Shown piece after piece: positions 17,547-26,204 of a DNA stretch of 63,223 nt. Source of the stretch: Burkholderiales bacterium (GTDB lineage: Bacteria > Pseudomonadota > Gammaproteobacteria > Burkholderiales > Burkholderiaceae_B). The stretch spans positions 31,921-95,143 of the forward strand of contig JAJTDO010000012.1 in the NCBI GenBank assembly GCA_021300475.1, written 5' to 3'. Position numbers and translations under genes: made by a program. Position 1 is the stretch's first letter. Every line of letters starts with the position of its first letter. Below the pieces are notes generated by a model. That model saw nothing but the letters and a program-made list of their open reading frames with translations. It was not told the origin of the DNA and did not search any database.

Positions 17547-19495
17547 GCGCCCTGCTGGAAACAGCGAGCTACCGCCCCAATTGAGCAGAAGCAACTCCTC
17601 CGCTCCGCGCCCTGCCGGAAACAGCGAGCTACCGCCCCAATTGAGCAGAAGCAACTCCTCCGCTCCGCGCCCTGCCGGAAACAGCGAGCTACCGCCCCAA
17701 TTGCGGACACCGAAATGGTTCCCTCGGCACCCTCAACAACCGAGTCTTTCAAACCGCCCACTTGGGACAACTGATGGTCTGCAAAGAAACGCGCCGTTGC
17801 CACCTTGGTTTTGTAGAAGGCATCTGTACTGCCAGCCGCAATTGCATCTTCAGCCGCCAATAATGCACGCGCCATCTGCCAGCCGCCCATGGTGATACCG
17901 GCCAGCTTCAAATAAGGCACGGAACCCGCAAACACCGCGTTCGGATCGGATCTCAAGTTTGCCACAACAAAATCGACCACCTCAAGGAACGCCAGACGCG
18001 CTGCTGTCAAGCGCTTGAGCACCGCTTTTGCATTCACAGAGTCGCGTTTTGCCAAGGCCTGCTCAGTGGCTTCGATCTGCGCAGCAATCGCTTTGGCAGT
18101 TGCACCGCCATCGCGCGCAGTTTTACGGCCCACCAAGTCGTTGGCCTGAATGGCAGTTGTACCCTCGTAGATTGCCAAAATTTTTGCATCGCGGTAGTAC
18201 TGCGCTGCACCGGTTTCCTCAATGAAGCCCATACCACCGTGTATCTGCACCCCGGTAGAAGCCACATCCACTGACAACTCTGTAGACCAACCCTTCACCA
18301 GCGGCACCATGAACTCATAAAAGGCCATGTTCTGCTTGCGAACCGCTTCGTCAGAATGGAAATGTGCTGCGTCAGAAGCCGCACCTGCCACCACAGCCAA
18401 CGCACGCGAGGCTTCTACTTGCGAGCGCATGGACATCAGCATGCGCTTGACATCAGGGTGATGAATAATCGAAACCGCTTGGGCAGCAGAGCCATCCACA
18501 GGGCGAGACTGTACCCGATCGTTGGCATAATGAACTGCTTTTTGATACGCACGGGCGGCCACACCAATACCCTGCATGCCAACACCAAAACGCGCTGCAT
18601 TCATCATGATGAACATGTATTCCAGGCCACGGTTTTCCTGACCCACGAGGTAACCGATGGCGCCGTCACCCACTTCGCCTTTGCCGTCGCCATACAGCAG
18701 CACAGCGGTAGGACTGGCGTGGATACCCATCTTGTGTTCAATGGAAGCGCAATAAACATCGTTGCGCTTGCCCAGGCTGCCGTCTTTGTTGATCATGACT
18801 TTGGGCACGATGAACAAGGAAATACCCTTCACGCCTTCAGGCGCGGTGGGTGTGCGGGCCAACACCAGATGGATGATGTTCTCAGCCATGTCGTGCTCAC
18901 CGTAGGTGATGTAGATTTTTTGGCCAAACACACGGTAGGTACCGTCTTCTTGCGGTACAGCCTTGGTGCGCACTGCTGCCAGATCTGAGCCGGCCTGTGG
19001 CTCGGTCAGGTTCATGGTGCCGGTCCACTGACCGGAAATCAGTGGTGGAATGTAAGTCTGTTTTTGCTCTTCCGTGCCGGCAACGATCAGCGCTTCAATG
19101 GCGCCGTCTGTCAGCATCGGGCACAGTGCAAAAGACAAGTTTGATGCGTTGTTCATTTCCATGCAGGCAGTGGCCACCGCTTTTGGCAAGCCCTGACCGC
19201 CGTATTCCTGAGGATGTGCCAAGCCCTGCCAACCGGCGTCGGTGTAGCCCTTGAATGCTTCCTTGAAGCCTGAGGCTGTTTTCACATGGCCTTCGCTCCA
19301 TTTTGCACCTTCACGGTCGCCCGTCCAGTTCAATGGGGCCAAAACTTCACCAGTGAATTTTGCGCACTCGTTGAGCACGGCCTCAACAGTTTCGGGGGTG
19401 GCGTCTTCACAACCTGGCATTTTTTGAATTTCATTCAAAGCGGCCAACTCGTTCAGTACGAACATCATTTCTTTGACGGGGGCTACATAACTCAT
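17429..19495 (-). CDS. Acyl-CoA dehydrogenase with repeat-derived C-terminal extension
   Basis: FAD enzyme that oxidises acyl-CoA to enoyl-CoA and passes electrons to ETF, whose genes lie just upstream. Residues 1-599 are a standard long-type acyl-CoA dehydrogenase (family size about 595-600), with TEPQAGSDLAAVRT and the IYEGTT segment carrying the catalytic Glu. Residues 600-688 are not family sequence: three 20-residue repeats and 29 more residues read through tandem repeats and palindromic element 3. The native stop was evidently lost. The start ATG has GGAG 6 nt upstream. Whether the tail is tolerated or removed is unknown. Confidence 0.93.
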   Translation of the reverse strand: MSYVAPVKEMMFVLNELAALNEIQKMPGCEDATPETVEAVLNECAKFTGEVLAPLNWTGDREGAKWSEGHVKTASGFKEAFKGYTDAGWQGLAHPQEYGGQGLPKAVATACMEMNNASNLSFALCPMLTDGAIEALIVAGTEEQKQTYIPPLISGQWTGTMNLTEPQAGSDLAAVRTKAVPQEDGTYRVFGQKIYITYGEHDMAENIIHLVLARTPTAPEGVKGISLFIVPKVMINKDGSLGKRNDVYCASIEHKMGIHASPTAVLLYGDGKGEVGDGAIGYLVGQENRGLEYMFIMMNAARFGVGMQGIGVAARAYQKAVHYANDRVQSRPVDGSAAQAVSIIHHPDVKRMLMSMRSQVEASRALAVVAGAASDAAHFHSDEAVRKQNMAFYEFMVPLVKGWSTELSVDVASTGVQIHGGMGFIEETGAAQYYRDAKILAIYEGTTAIQANDLVGRKTARDGGATAKAIAAQIEATEQALAKRDSVNAKAVLKRLTAARLAFLEVVDFVVANLRSDPNAVFAGSVPYLKLAGITMGGWQMARALLAAEDAIAAGSTDAFYKTKVATARFFADHQLSQVGGLKDSVVEGAEGTISVSAIGAVARCFRQGAERRSCFCSIGAVARCFRQGAERRSCFCSIGAVARCFQQGAERRSCFCSIGAATRCFRLRAATPLQKSQRRSDFLGHLR
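17521..17700 (-). repeat. 60-bp tandem repeat, three units, in frame
   Basis: Three head-to-tail 60-bp units (17521-17580, 17581-17640, 17641-17700); the second and third are identical and the first differs at two positions. Each unit contains the arm of palindromic element 3 plus a linker. Because 60 is a multiple of three it adds a 20-residue unit (GAVARCFRQGAERRSCFCSI) to the acyl-CoA dehydrogenase frame. Confidence 0.95.
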
Positions 19496-19512
19496 TGATA
19501 TCTCCTAAAAAC

Positions 19513-19558
19513 CACAAAAAAAACCGCTACCGGGACAACATGGGGCTCGGCAGCGGTT
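19513..19558 (-). terminator. Rho-independent terminator after etfA
   Basis: On the minus strand AAACCGCTGCCG (19558-19547) pairs with CGGTAGCGGTTT (19532-19521, two G-U pairs), followed by a run of Ts. It separates etfBA from the acyl-CoA dehydrogenase gene and may only partly stop read-through. Confidence 0.85.
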
Positions 19559-19583
19559 TCCTTAAATACTCAAGCTAAAACAA

Positions 19584-20513
19584 TTAAATTTTTGAAGTCA
19601 GTTCAGGCACCACTTCGAAAAGATCGCCCACCAGACCGTAATCGGCCACGCCAAAAATAGGCGCTTCCGGGTCCTTGTTAACTGCCACAATGATTTTTGA
19701 GTCTTTCATGCCGGCCAAGTGCTGAATCGCACCGGAAATGCCCACCGCCACATACAACTGGGGGGCAACAATCTTGCCGGTTTGACCCACCTGCCAATCG
19801 TTGGGGGCATAACCCGCGTCCACCGCAGCGCGTGAAGCGCCAATGGCAGCGCCCAACTTGTCAGCCAGCGGATCAAGAATCTTGAAGCTGTCTGATGAGC
19901 CAATACCACGGCCGCCAGACACAACGTTTTTGGCCGCTGTCAGTTCAGGTCTGTCGTTTTTGGCGATTTCGCGAGAAACAAAGCTGGATGAACCGGCATC
20001 GCCAACTGCAGCAATGTTTTCAACCGCTGCACTGCCGCCTGTTGCTGCCGCACCGTCAAATGCCGTTGTACGAACAGTGATGACCTTGACGGCATCACTG
20101 GACTGCACCGTGGCAATGACGTTACCGGCATAAATCGGGCGCTGGAAAGTGTCTGGACCTTCGACAGCAATAATGTCGGAGATCTGACCCACGTCCAACT
20201 TGGCAGCCACACGTGGCAACACGTTTTTGCCGTTGCTGGTTGCCGGGGCAATGATATGGCTGTAGCCACCGGCAATGCTGAGCACCTGGGCTGCAATGTT
20301 TTCTGCAAGCTGTTGTGCAAGCGAAGCACTGTCAGCCACCAAAACCTTGGCCACTCCGGCGATCTGGGAAGCAGCCTGACCTGCGGCCGCACAGTCACCA
20401 CCCGCCACCAGCACATGAATATCGCCGCCGATTTTTGTCGCGGCAGCCACTGCATTGAGTGTGGAGGGACGAATGCTGTTGTTGTCGTGTTCTGCAATGA
20501 TGAGAATTGTCAT
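19584..20513 (-). CDS. etfA: Electron transfer flavoprotein, alpha subunit
   Basis: With EtfB, carries electrons from acyl-CoA dehydrogenases to ETF:ubiquinone oxidoreductase. At 309 aa it has the C-terminal FAD-binding domain: SRGIG-type segment GGRGIGSSD, SRAAVDAGY, VGQTGKIVAPQLYVAVGIS, and NKDPEAPIF near the end. It lies 12 nt after etfB and upstream of the dehydrogenase. Confidence 0.97.
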   Translation of the reverse strand: MTILIIAEHDNNSIRPSTLNAVAAATKIGGDIHVLVAGGDCAAAGQAASQIAGVAKVLVADSASLAQQLAENIAAQVLSIAGGYSHIIAPATSNGKNVLPRVAAKLDVGQISDIIAVEGPDTFQRPIYAGNVIATVQSSDAVKVITVRTTAFDGAAATGGSAAVENIAAVGDAGSSSFVSREIAKNDRPELTAAKNVVSGGRGIGSSDSFKILDPLADKLGAAIGASRAAVDAGYAPNDWQVGQTGKIVAPQLYVAVGISGAIQHLAGMKDSKIIVAVNKDPEAPIFGVADYGLVGDLFEVVPELTSKI

Positions 20514-20525
20514 GACATAGGCTCC

Positions 20526-21275
20526 TTACACAACCTTGGCTTCATTTTTGAGCTTGTCCACCAAAGCAGCGACATCAGCCACCTTGATACCGGCTTTACG
20601 CACGGGCGGATCGCTCACCTTCAACACTTTGATGCTTGGATCAACATTGACACCCAAGTCGGCCGGCTTGATGGTTTCAAGCGGTTTCTTCTTGGCTTTC
20701 ATGATGTTGGGCAAAGTGACGTAGCGTGGTTCGTTCAGGCGCAGATCGGTGGTGATGACCGCTGGCATGCTCAGAGACAATGTCTCAAGGCCACCATCGA
20801 CTTCACGGGTAACGACTGCTTTTCCATCAACCACAGTGACTTTTGAAGCAAACGTGGCCTGAGGCAGACCTGCCAGCGCAGCCAGCATCTGACCTGTTTG
20901 ATTGCAATCGTCATCAATGGCCTGCTTGCCCAGAATAATGAGGTGCGGTTGCTCTTTTGCAATCAGCGCATTCAAAATCTTTGCAACGCCCAAAGGCTGC
21001 AGCGCGACATCGGTTTCAACCAGAATTCCGCGGTCCGCGCCAATCGCCATGGCGGTGCGAAGGGTTTCCTGACATTGAGCCACTCCGCATGAAACAGCAA
21101 TGACTTCAGTGACCAGACCCGCTTCTTTGAGACGTACGGCTTCTTCCACCGCAATTTCATCAAAGGGGTTCATCGACATCTTGACGTTGGCAATATCTAC
21201 ATCCGTACCGTCGCTCTTACAGCGAACTTTTACGTTGTAATCCACGACCCGCTTTACAGGCACCAGGACTTTCAT
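20526..21275 (-). CDS. etfB: Electron transfer flavoprotein, beta subunit
   Basis: 249-residue AMP-binding partner of EtfA. The N-terminus [18 protein letters not shown] and the signature [31 protein letters not shown] are family hallmarks; [14 protein letters not shown] is the nucleotide loop region. First gene of the etfB-etfA group; a TATAAT box lies about 40 nt upstream. Confidence 0.97.
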   Translation of the reverse strand: MKVLVPVKRVVDYNVKVRCKSDGTDVDIANVKMSMNPFDEIAVEEAVRLKEAGLVTEVIAVSCGVAQCQETLRTAMAIGADRGILVETDVALQPLGVAKILNALIAKEQPHLIILGKQAIDDDCNQTGQMLAALAGLPQATFASKVTVVDGKAVVTREVDGGLETLSLSMPAVITTDLRLNEPRYVTLPNIMKAKKKPLETIKPADLGVNVDPSIKVLKVSDPPVRKAGIKVADVAALVDKLKNEAKVV

Positions 21276-21313
21276 AACTCATCCCCTAACGAAATTGATC
21301 AGAAACAACTTGG

Positions 21314-21319
21314 ATTATA
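21314..21319 (-). promoter_or_regulatory. Candidate -10 box upstream of etfB
   Basis: A perfect TATAAT on the minus strand lies 39 nt before the etfB ATG. No good -35 hexamer is seen at 16-18 nt spacing, so an activator may be needed or this may be chance. The rest of the 21276-21482 gap shows nothing clear. Confidence 0.4.
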
Positions 21320-21482
21320 CGAACTTTTCAAGAATAACGCACGACCGTTCTTTTTTCCAGTGCTAAATTCTTGATACGCAATTATAGGCATGCCTCACCG
21401 CAAGTTTGAGTACCGTTGGCTTAAAGCAGGCAAACAATCTTGAAATTTTAGAATCTGACCTGTGGAATGTGCTGCAACCCGG

Positions 21483-22418
21483 TCAAGCAAGACCGGACAA
21501 GGATTTGATGTGCGCGGCAACACTGCGGCCAAGGGCGCTTAAATGGTAGCCCCCCTCCAGCACGCTGACAATGCGGCCAGCGCAAAAGCGGTTGGCCACC
21601 GCCATGATTTGCTCGGTAAGCCAGACATAATCAGCCTCAACCAAACGCATGTTGGCCAGATCGTCTTCGCGGTGGGCATCGAATCCGGCAGAAATAAAAA
21701 TCATCTGGGGTTTGAATTTTTCAAGCGCCGCCAGCCAGTGGTATTCAAACACCTCACGAATCACATCTCCACCACTGCCAGCGGCCACGGGCACGTTCAC
21801 CATGTTTTTTGCGGTGGAGGAGGCTCCGCTGTGAGGATAAAACGGATGCTGGAAGAAACCGCACATGAGCACTGATTTGTCGCCGGAAAATATTTGCTCG
21901 GTACCATTGCCATGGTGCACATCAAAGTCAATGACAGCGATGCGTTTTAAACCATACACTGCCTGAGCATGCCGAACGCCGACCGCCACATTGTTGAAGA
22001 TGCAAAACCCCATGGGGGTGGAGCTTCCCGCATGGTGCCCTGGCGGACGTACCGCGCAAAACGCGTTTTCAGCCACTGCATTGACCACAAGATCCACCGC
22101 CTTGATAACTGCACCGGCGGCATACCTTGCCGCTTCAGGGGTGTGGGAGTTCATCAGGGTATCTGCGTCCAGAGAGACATAACCCTGTGCGGGGGCGGCT
22201 GAAAGCACTTCTTGAACATGCGAGAGCGGGTGAACCCGGGCCAACTCCTTGTTGGTTGCCTCAATGGCATCCACATGCATTAAAAAAGGCGTCAGCCCGC
22301 TGCTGATAAGCTGGTCTGAAATGGCTGCAAGGCGCTCAGGGCACTCAGGGTGCCAAGCGCCCATCTCGTGCTTCGCACAGGCTGCATGGGTAATAAAAGC
22401 GGTCGTCATGAAACTCAT
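21483..22418 (-). CDS. Histone-deacetylase-superfamily (AcuC/HDAC-like) deacetylase
   Basis: 311-residue zinc amidohydrolase of the arginase/deacetylase fold. Active-site motifs are present: CAVRPPGHHAG (tandem His), VIDFDVHHGNGTEQIF (metal Asp and His), and ISAGFDAHREDDLA. Bacterial members deacetylate polyamines, acetoin-related substrates or protein lysines; which one here is not evident. An alternative start is three codons in (22409). Divergent from mltB with a gap of about 100 nt. Confidence 0.9.
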   Translation of the reverse strand: MSFMTTAFITHAACAKHEMGAWHPECPERLAAISDQLISSGLTPFLMHVDAIEATNKELARVHPLSHVQEVLSAAPAQGYVSLDADTLMNSHTPEAARYAAGAVIKAVDLVVNAVAENAFCAVRPPGHHAGSSTPMGFCIFNNVAVGVRHAQAVYGLKRIAVIDFDVHHGNGTEQIFSGDKSVLMCGFFQHPFYPHSGASSTAKNMVNVPVAAGSGGDVIREVFEYHWLAALEKFKPQMIFISAGFDAHREDDLANMRLVEADYVWLTEQIMAVANRFCAGRIVSVLEGGYHLSALGRSVAAHIKSLSGLA

Positions 22419-22522
22419 TATGCAACAGGTACAATGGCATTAAAACCGGGCAGCAAGAAAAGCCTTGCATTTTTTTGGCGAACGCCCGCTAAAAACACTC
22501 AACAGGATTCGGCACACCCTTC

Positions 22523-23779
22523 ATGACCCATCGTTACCTCCACACCATCTGCCGCACGCTCGTCGCAGTCTCCATTGTTGCTTTGGTTCAACATGCAACA
22601 CTGGCGGCCCCAAAAACCAAAGAGCCCGCGACCGCGCCTGCAGCGACCAAGCAAACAAAGAAACCCGCTGCGGTCAATGCAAATACAGCAGGCAAGAACA
22701 AAACCAACAAAAAAACGCTGCCCACAAAAGCCGCAGCAACCGCGACCCAGGCGCAAAATTTGCCCTCTTACCAGAACCGTGAAGAAGTCAGGGTGTTCGC
22801 CAAGGAAATTGCCGAACGCAACGGACTGGATGAAACGCGGGTGCTAAAAAGCCTTGAACAGGCCAAATACCAACCCGCCGTGGCAAAAGCGATTGTTCCG
22901 CCTTCACGCACCAGTGTTCGCAACTGGGAAAAGTACAGGGACCGCTATGTGGAACCTGTACGAATAAAGGGCGGTCTGCAGTTCTGGGAGGCCAATGAAG
23001 CCATCTTGCAAAAAACCAGCGAGCGCTCGGGGGTTCCTGAAGAAATCATTGTGGCCATCATTGGTGTGGAAACCATTTTCGGCAAACACACTGGCAGTTT
23101 TCGGACCGTGGACGCACTGAGCACGCTGGCCTTCGATTTTCCGCCCGCCCCCAGAAATCGCTCCGACTTTTTTCGCAGCGAACTTGAGGCGCTGTTTTTG
23201 TTGAGTCGGGAAACGGGCATGGACCCCCTTGAAATCAAGGGTTCATTTGCAGGTGCCGTGGGTTTGGGGCAATTCATGCCCAGTTCATGGCGCCGTTTTG
23301 CTGTTGACGGCAACTTAGACGGCACCATCGACCTGTTTCATTCGGTGGACGATGCGGTGGCCAGTGTGGGCAACTTCCTGAAAATTCACGGCTGGAAAAA
23401 AGGCGATTTCTGGTTTGTACGAGCAGCGGTTTCAGACAGTGAATCCACCCGCCAAAACGTGGCTGAGATCGTGGATGAGGGAATTTTGCCTCGCTTCACC
23501 AACGAACAACTCAAGCAACGAGGCATTGTTTCCCTGCCCAGCGAATTCAACGAAAGCATCAAGCCGGAAGAACTGTTGTGTCTGGTTGATTTACCGATAG
23601 GCACGGAAACCGTGGACTACCGGGTTGGCGGCAAAAACTTCTATGCAGTGACCCGCTACAACCGGTCTAATTTTTATGCAATGTCGGTCATGGAATTGGC
23701 CATTGCCCTGCGCAATGCCAGAAAAGCGACGATGCCCAACAATGGCGTGAATTCAACCTTGGCCAAAAGCAAAGGTTGA
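22523..23779 (+). CDS. mltB: Lytic murein transglycosylase B
   Basis: Cleaves peptidoglycan glycan strands with 1,6-anhydro product formation. A signal peptide (about residues 1-29, ending ATLAA) is followed by a Lys/Ala/Thr-rich linker to about residue 80. The catalytic domain has the Glu in IIGVETIFGKHTG near residue 182 and GSFAGAVGLGQFMPSSWRRF. There is no lipobox cysteine at the signal end, so it looks periplasmic rather than a lipoprotein. It converges on cysM. Confidence 0.92.
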   Translation: MTHRYLHTICRTLVAVSIVALVQHATLAAPKTKEPATAPAATKQTKKPAAVNANTAGKNKTNKKTLPTKAAATATQAQNLPSYQNREEVRVFAKEIAERNGLDETRVLKSLEQAKYQPAVAKAIVPPSRTSVRNWEKYRDRYVEPVRIKGGLQFWEANEAILQKTSERSGVPEEIIVAIIGVETIFGKHTGSFRTVDALSTLAFDFPPAPRNRSDFFRSELEALFLLSRETGMDPLEIKGSFAGAVGLGQFMPSSWRRFAVDGNLDGTIDLFHSVDDAVASVGNFLKIHGWKKGDFWFVRAAVSDSESTRQNVAEIVDEGILPRFTNEQLKQRGIVSLPSEFNESIKPEELLCLVDLPIGTETVDYRVGGKNFYAVTRYNRSNFYAMSVMELAIALRNARKATMPNNGVNSTLAKSKG

Positions 23780-23797
23780 GCGCCATTGGAGTCTGGC

Positions 23798-24700
23798 TCA
23801 GGCGGGAAATACGCCGGTAGACAAATAGCGGTCGCCGCGGTCGCAAACGATGAACACAATGGTGGCGTTTTCAACTTCCCTGGCAACGCGCATGGCAACT
23901 TCGCAGGCGCCTGCGGCTGAAATACCGCAAAAAATGCCCTCTTCGGCAGCCATTCGACGCGCCATGACCTCAGCATCGGCCTGACTCACCAGTTCAAGGC
24001 GATCAACCCTGTGCTTGTCGTAAATTTTAGGCAAGTAGGCTTCCGGCCATTTCCGTATCCCCGGGATTTGTGAACCTTCGCTGGGTTGCGCACCAACAAT
24101 TTGCACAACCGGGTTTTGCGCTTTCAAATAACGGGACGTTCCCATGATGGAGCCCGTGGTTCCCATGGCACTGACAAAATGCGTGACGCGTCCAGCGGTG
24201 TCCTGCCAGATCTCGGGCCCGGTGGTTTCAAAATGCGCCAACGGATTGTCACTGTTGGCGAACTGATCGAGAATGACGCCCTTGCCTTCGTCACGCATCT
24301 GGTCTGCAAGATCGCGGGCATATTCCATGCCGCCCTTTTCCGGGGTCAGAACAAGCTCCGCTCCAAAGGCGCGCATGGTCTGGCGGCGCTCTATGCTCAG
24401 GTGTTCAGGCATGATGAGCACCATGCGGTAGCCGCGAATGGCCGCAGCCATGGCCAAGGCAATGCCTGTGTTGCCACTGGTGGCTTCAATCAGCGTGTCG
24501 CCGGGCTTGATTTCACCCCGCAACTCGGCCTGCTTGATCATGTAGAGCGCTGGACGGTCTTTGACCGAACCGGCAGGGTTGTTGCCCTCCAACTTGCCCA
24601 ACACCACGTTGTTGCGGGCGAGATTTTCTGCGGACTGAATTCGAACCAACTGAACCAAGGGCGTTTTGCCGATGGTGTCCTCAAAGGTGAGGTAAGCCAT
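23798..24700 (-). CDS. cysM: Cysteine synthase B
   Basis: PLP enzyme making cysteine (or S-sulfocysteine) from O-acetylserine. The PLP lysine is Lys47 in NPAGSVKDRPA, the phosphate loop is TSGNTGIALA, and the length of 300 aa is that of CysM. KRIR..-type CysM signature region QIPGIRKWPEAYLP is present. Lies 12 nt after the symporter gene, on the same strand as ubiJ-ubiB-symporter. Confidence 0.95.
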   Translation of the reverse strand: MAYLTFEDTIGKTPLVQLVRIQSAENLARNNVVLGKLEGNNPAGSVKDRPALYMIKQAELRGEIKPGDTLIEATSGNTGIALAMAAAIRGYRMVLIMPEHLSIERRQTMRAFGAELVLTPEKGGMEYARDLADQMRDEGKGVILDQFANSDNPLAHFETTGPEIWQDTAGRVTHFVSAMGTTGSIMGTSRYLKAQNPVVQIVGAQPSEGSQIPGIRKWPEAYLPKIYDKHRVDRLELVSQADAEVMARRMAAEEGIFCGISAAGACEVAMRVAREVENATIVFIVCDRGDRYLSTGVFPA

Positions 24701-24712
24701 AAATTTCTTTCA

Positions 24713-26188
24713 TTAATGTGGAACGTGATGCGTCTGTGCTGCGGCACTGTGACGCCCATGCAAGGCGTGGTATTTGGAGCCTTCCGGCGAAATTTTTTGC
24801 GGCAGCAAAGAGCCCAGCACCATGCCCACCACGGCAGCGCCCAGACCCAACATCTGGGCAGGCCACACTTCGTGTTGCAACAGCGTCTCGCACAGCAGCC
24901 ATGTCACCAGACCAAACGCGATGGACATCAACGCGCCCTGCGTACTGGCACGGCTCCAAAAAAGACCGGCCGCCAAGGGAGTAAACGCCGCCACAAGCGT
25001 AACCTTGTAGGCACTTTCCACCATTTCAAAAATAGACGAACTGCTGCCCAGCGCAAACATCAAGACCACAGCGGCAAAACAGACAATGACCAAACGCATG
25101 ACCAAAAGGAAGGTTTTGTCCGACATGCCTGGAATCAGGCCCCGGATAATGTTTTCCGAAAACGACACGGACGGCGCCAGCAGGGTTGCACTGGAGCAAC
25201 TCATGATCGCAGACAACAAAGCCCCGAAAAACACAATCTGCGCCACCAAAGGGGTGTGCGACAAAATCAGGGTGGGCAGCACCATTTGCGAATCAGTTTG
25301 AACCAAGGCACCGAATTTTGCAGGGTCTATGAGCGTGGCCGAATAAGCCAGAAACATGGGCACAAAAGCGAACAGCAAATAAATTGAAGCTCCCAACAAG
25401 GAGCCTTGTACCGCTACTTTTTCATTTTTAGCGGAGCTTATTCGCTGGAAAACATCTTGCTGGGGAATGGAGCCCAGCATCATGGTCATCCATGCACCTA
25501 AAAACGGCACCCACAACTCCCATTTAGCCTCGGGAAACAGATTCAACTTGCCGGCATTTAATGCGTGGGTCACCACAACATCTGCGCCTCCGGCCAGACC
25601 ACTGATCAAATATGCAATGTAAAGCATACCCACCATGATGACCGACATCTGTACGAAATCCAGCACGGCCACGGACAACATGCCACCGAAAGTGGTGTAG
25701 GTCAGCACAATGGCTGCACCCAATATCATGCCGTTGTGCTGACTGACATAGCCATCGGTCACGATAAAAAACACCAGACCCAAGGCCTTGATCTGGGCAG
25801 AAACCCAACCCAGATAAGACGCCACGATGCACAAGGTGCACAACACTTCCACGCCACGGTTATAGCGTTGCTTGTAATAGTCGCCGATGGTGAGCAAATT
25901 CAGACGGTAAAGTCGCTTGGCAAAAAACAGCCCCGCCAGCATCAGGCACATACTTGATCCGAAAGGGTCAGCCACCACACCTTGCAAACCCTCACGAACA
26001 AATTGGGCCGACACCCCCAACACGGCCTCGGACCCAAACCAAGTGGCGAACACGGTGGCAGTCACCACCGGCAATGGCAAACCGCGGCCGGCCACAGCGA
26101 AGTCTTTGGAAGTGGTGACGCGCAAGGCCGCAATCAGACCAATGCCCATGGAAAGCAACAAATACGCAATAACAAAACCCAACAGCAT
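24713..26188 (-). CDS. Sodium:solute symporter (SSS family)
   Basis: Polytopic inner-membrane protein, 491 aa, about 13 membrane helices. The core has TTSKDFAVAGRGLPLP and the ATWFGSEAVLG helix, plus GSIPQQDVFQRI, as in SSS transporters. Substrate cannot be read from sequence. I chose the ATG at 26188 because GGAG lies 9 nt upstream; an ATG at 26194 is too close to it, and the longer frame to 26320 overlaps ubiB. Confidence 0.88.
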   Translation of the reverse strand: MLLGFVIAYLLLSMGIGLIAALRVTTSKDFAVAGRGLPLPVVTATVFATWFGSEAVLGVSAQFVREGLQGVVADPFGSSMCLMLAGLFFAKRLYRLNLLTIGDYYKQRYNRGVEVLCTLCIVASYLGWVSAQIKALGLVFFIVTDGYVSQHNGMILGAAIVLTYTTFGGMLSVAVLDFVQMSVIMVGMLYIAYLISGLAGGADVVVTHALNAGKLNLFPEAKWELWVPFLGAWMTMMLGSIPQQDVFQRISSAKNEKVAVQGSLLGASIYLLFAFVPMFLAYSATLIDPAKFGALVQTDSQMVLPTLILSHTPLVAQIVFFGALLSAIMSCSSATLLAPSVSFSENIIRGLIPGMSDKTFLLVMRLVIVCFAAVVLMFALGSSSSIFEMVESAYKVTLVAAFTPLAAGLFWSRASTQGALMSIAFGLVTWLLCETLLQHEVWPAQMLGLGAAVVGMVLGSLLPQKISPEGSKYHALHGRHSAAAQTHHVPH

Positions 26189-26204
26189 GCCCATCAGCTC
26201 CGTA

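Noticed and set aside
17253-17654. 133-residue minus-strand frame with LLLLNWGGSSLFPAGRGAEE repeats
   Set aside because: It is the tandem 60-bp repeat read in a second frame; the acyl-CoA dehydrogenase frame explains the same DNA better.
17521-17700. CRISPR array
   Set aside because: 60-bp units are contiguous and nearly identical with no unique spacers; no cas genes.
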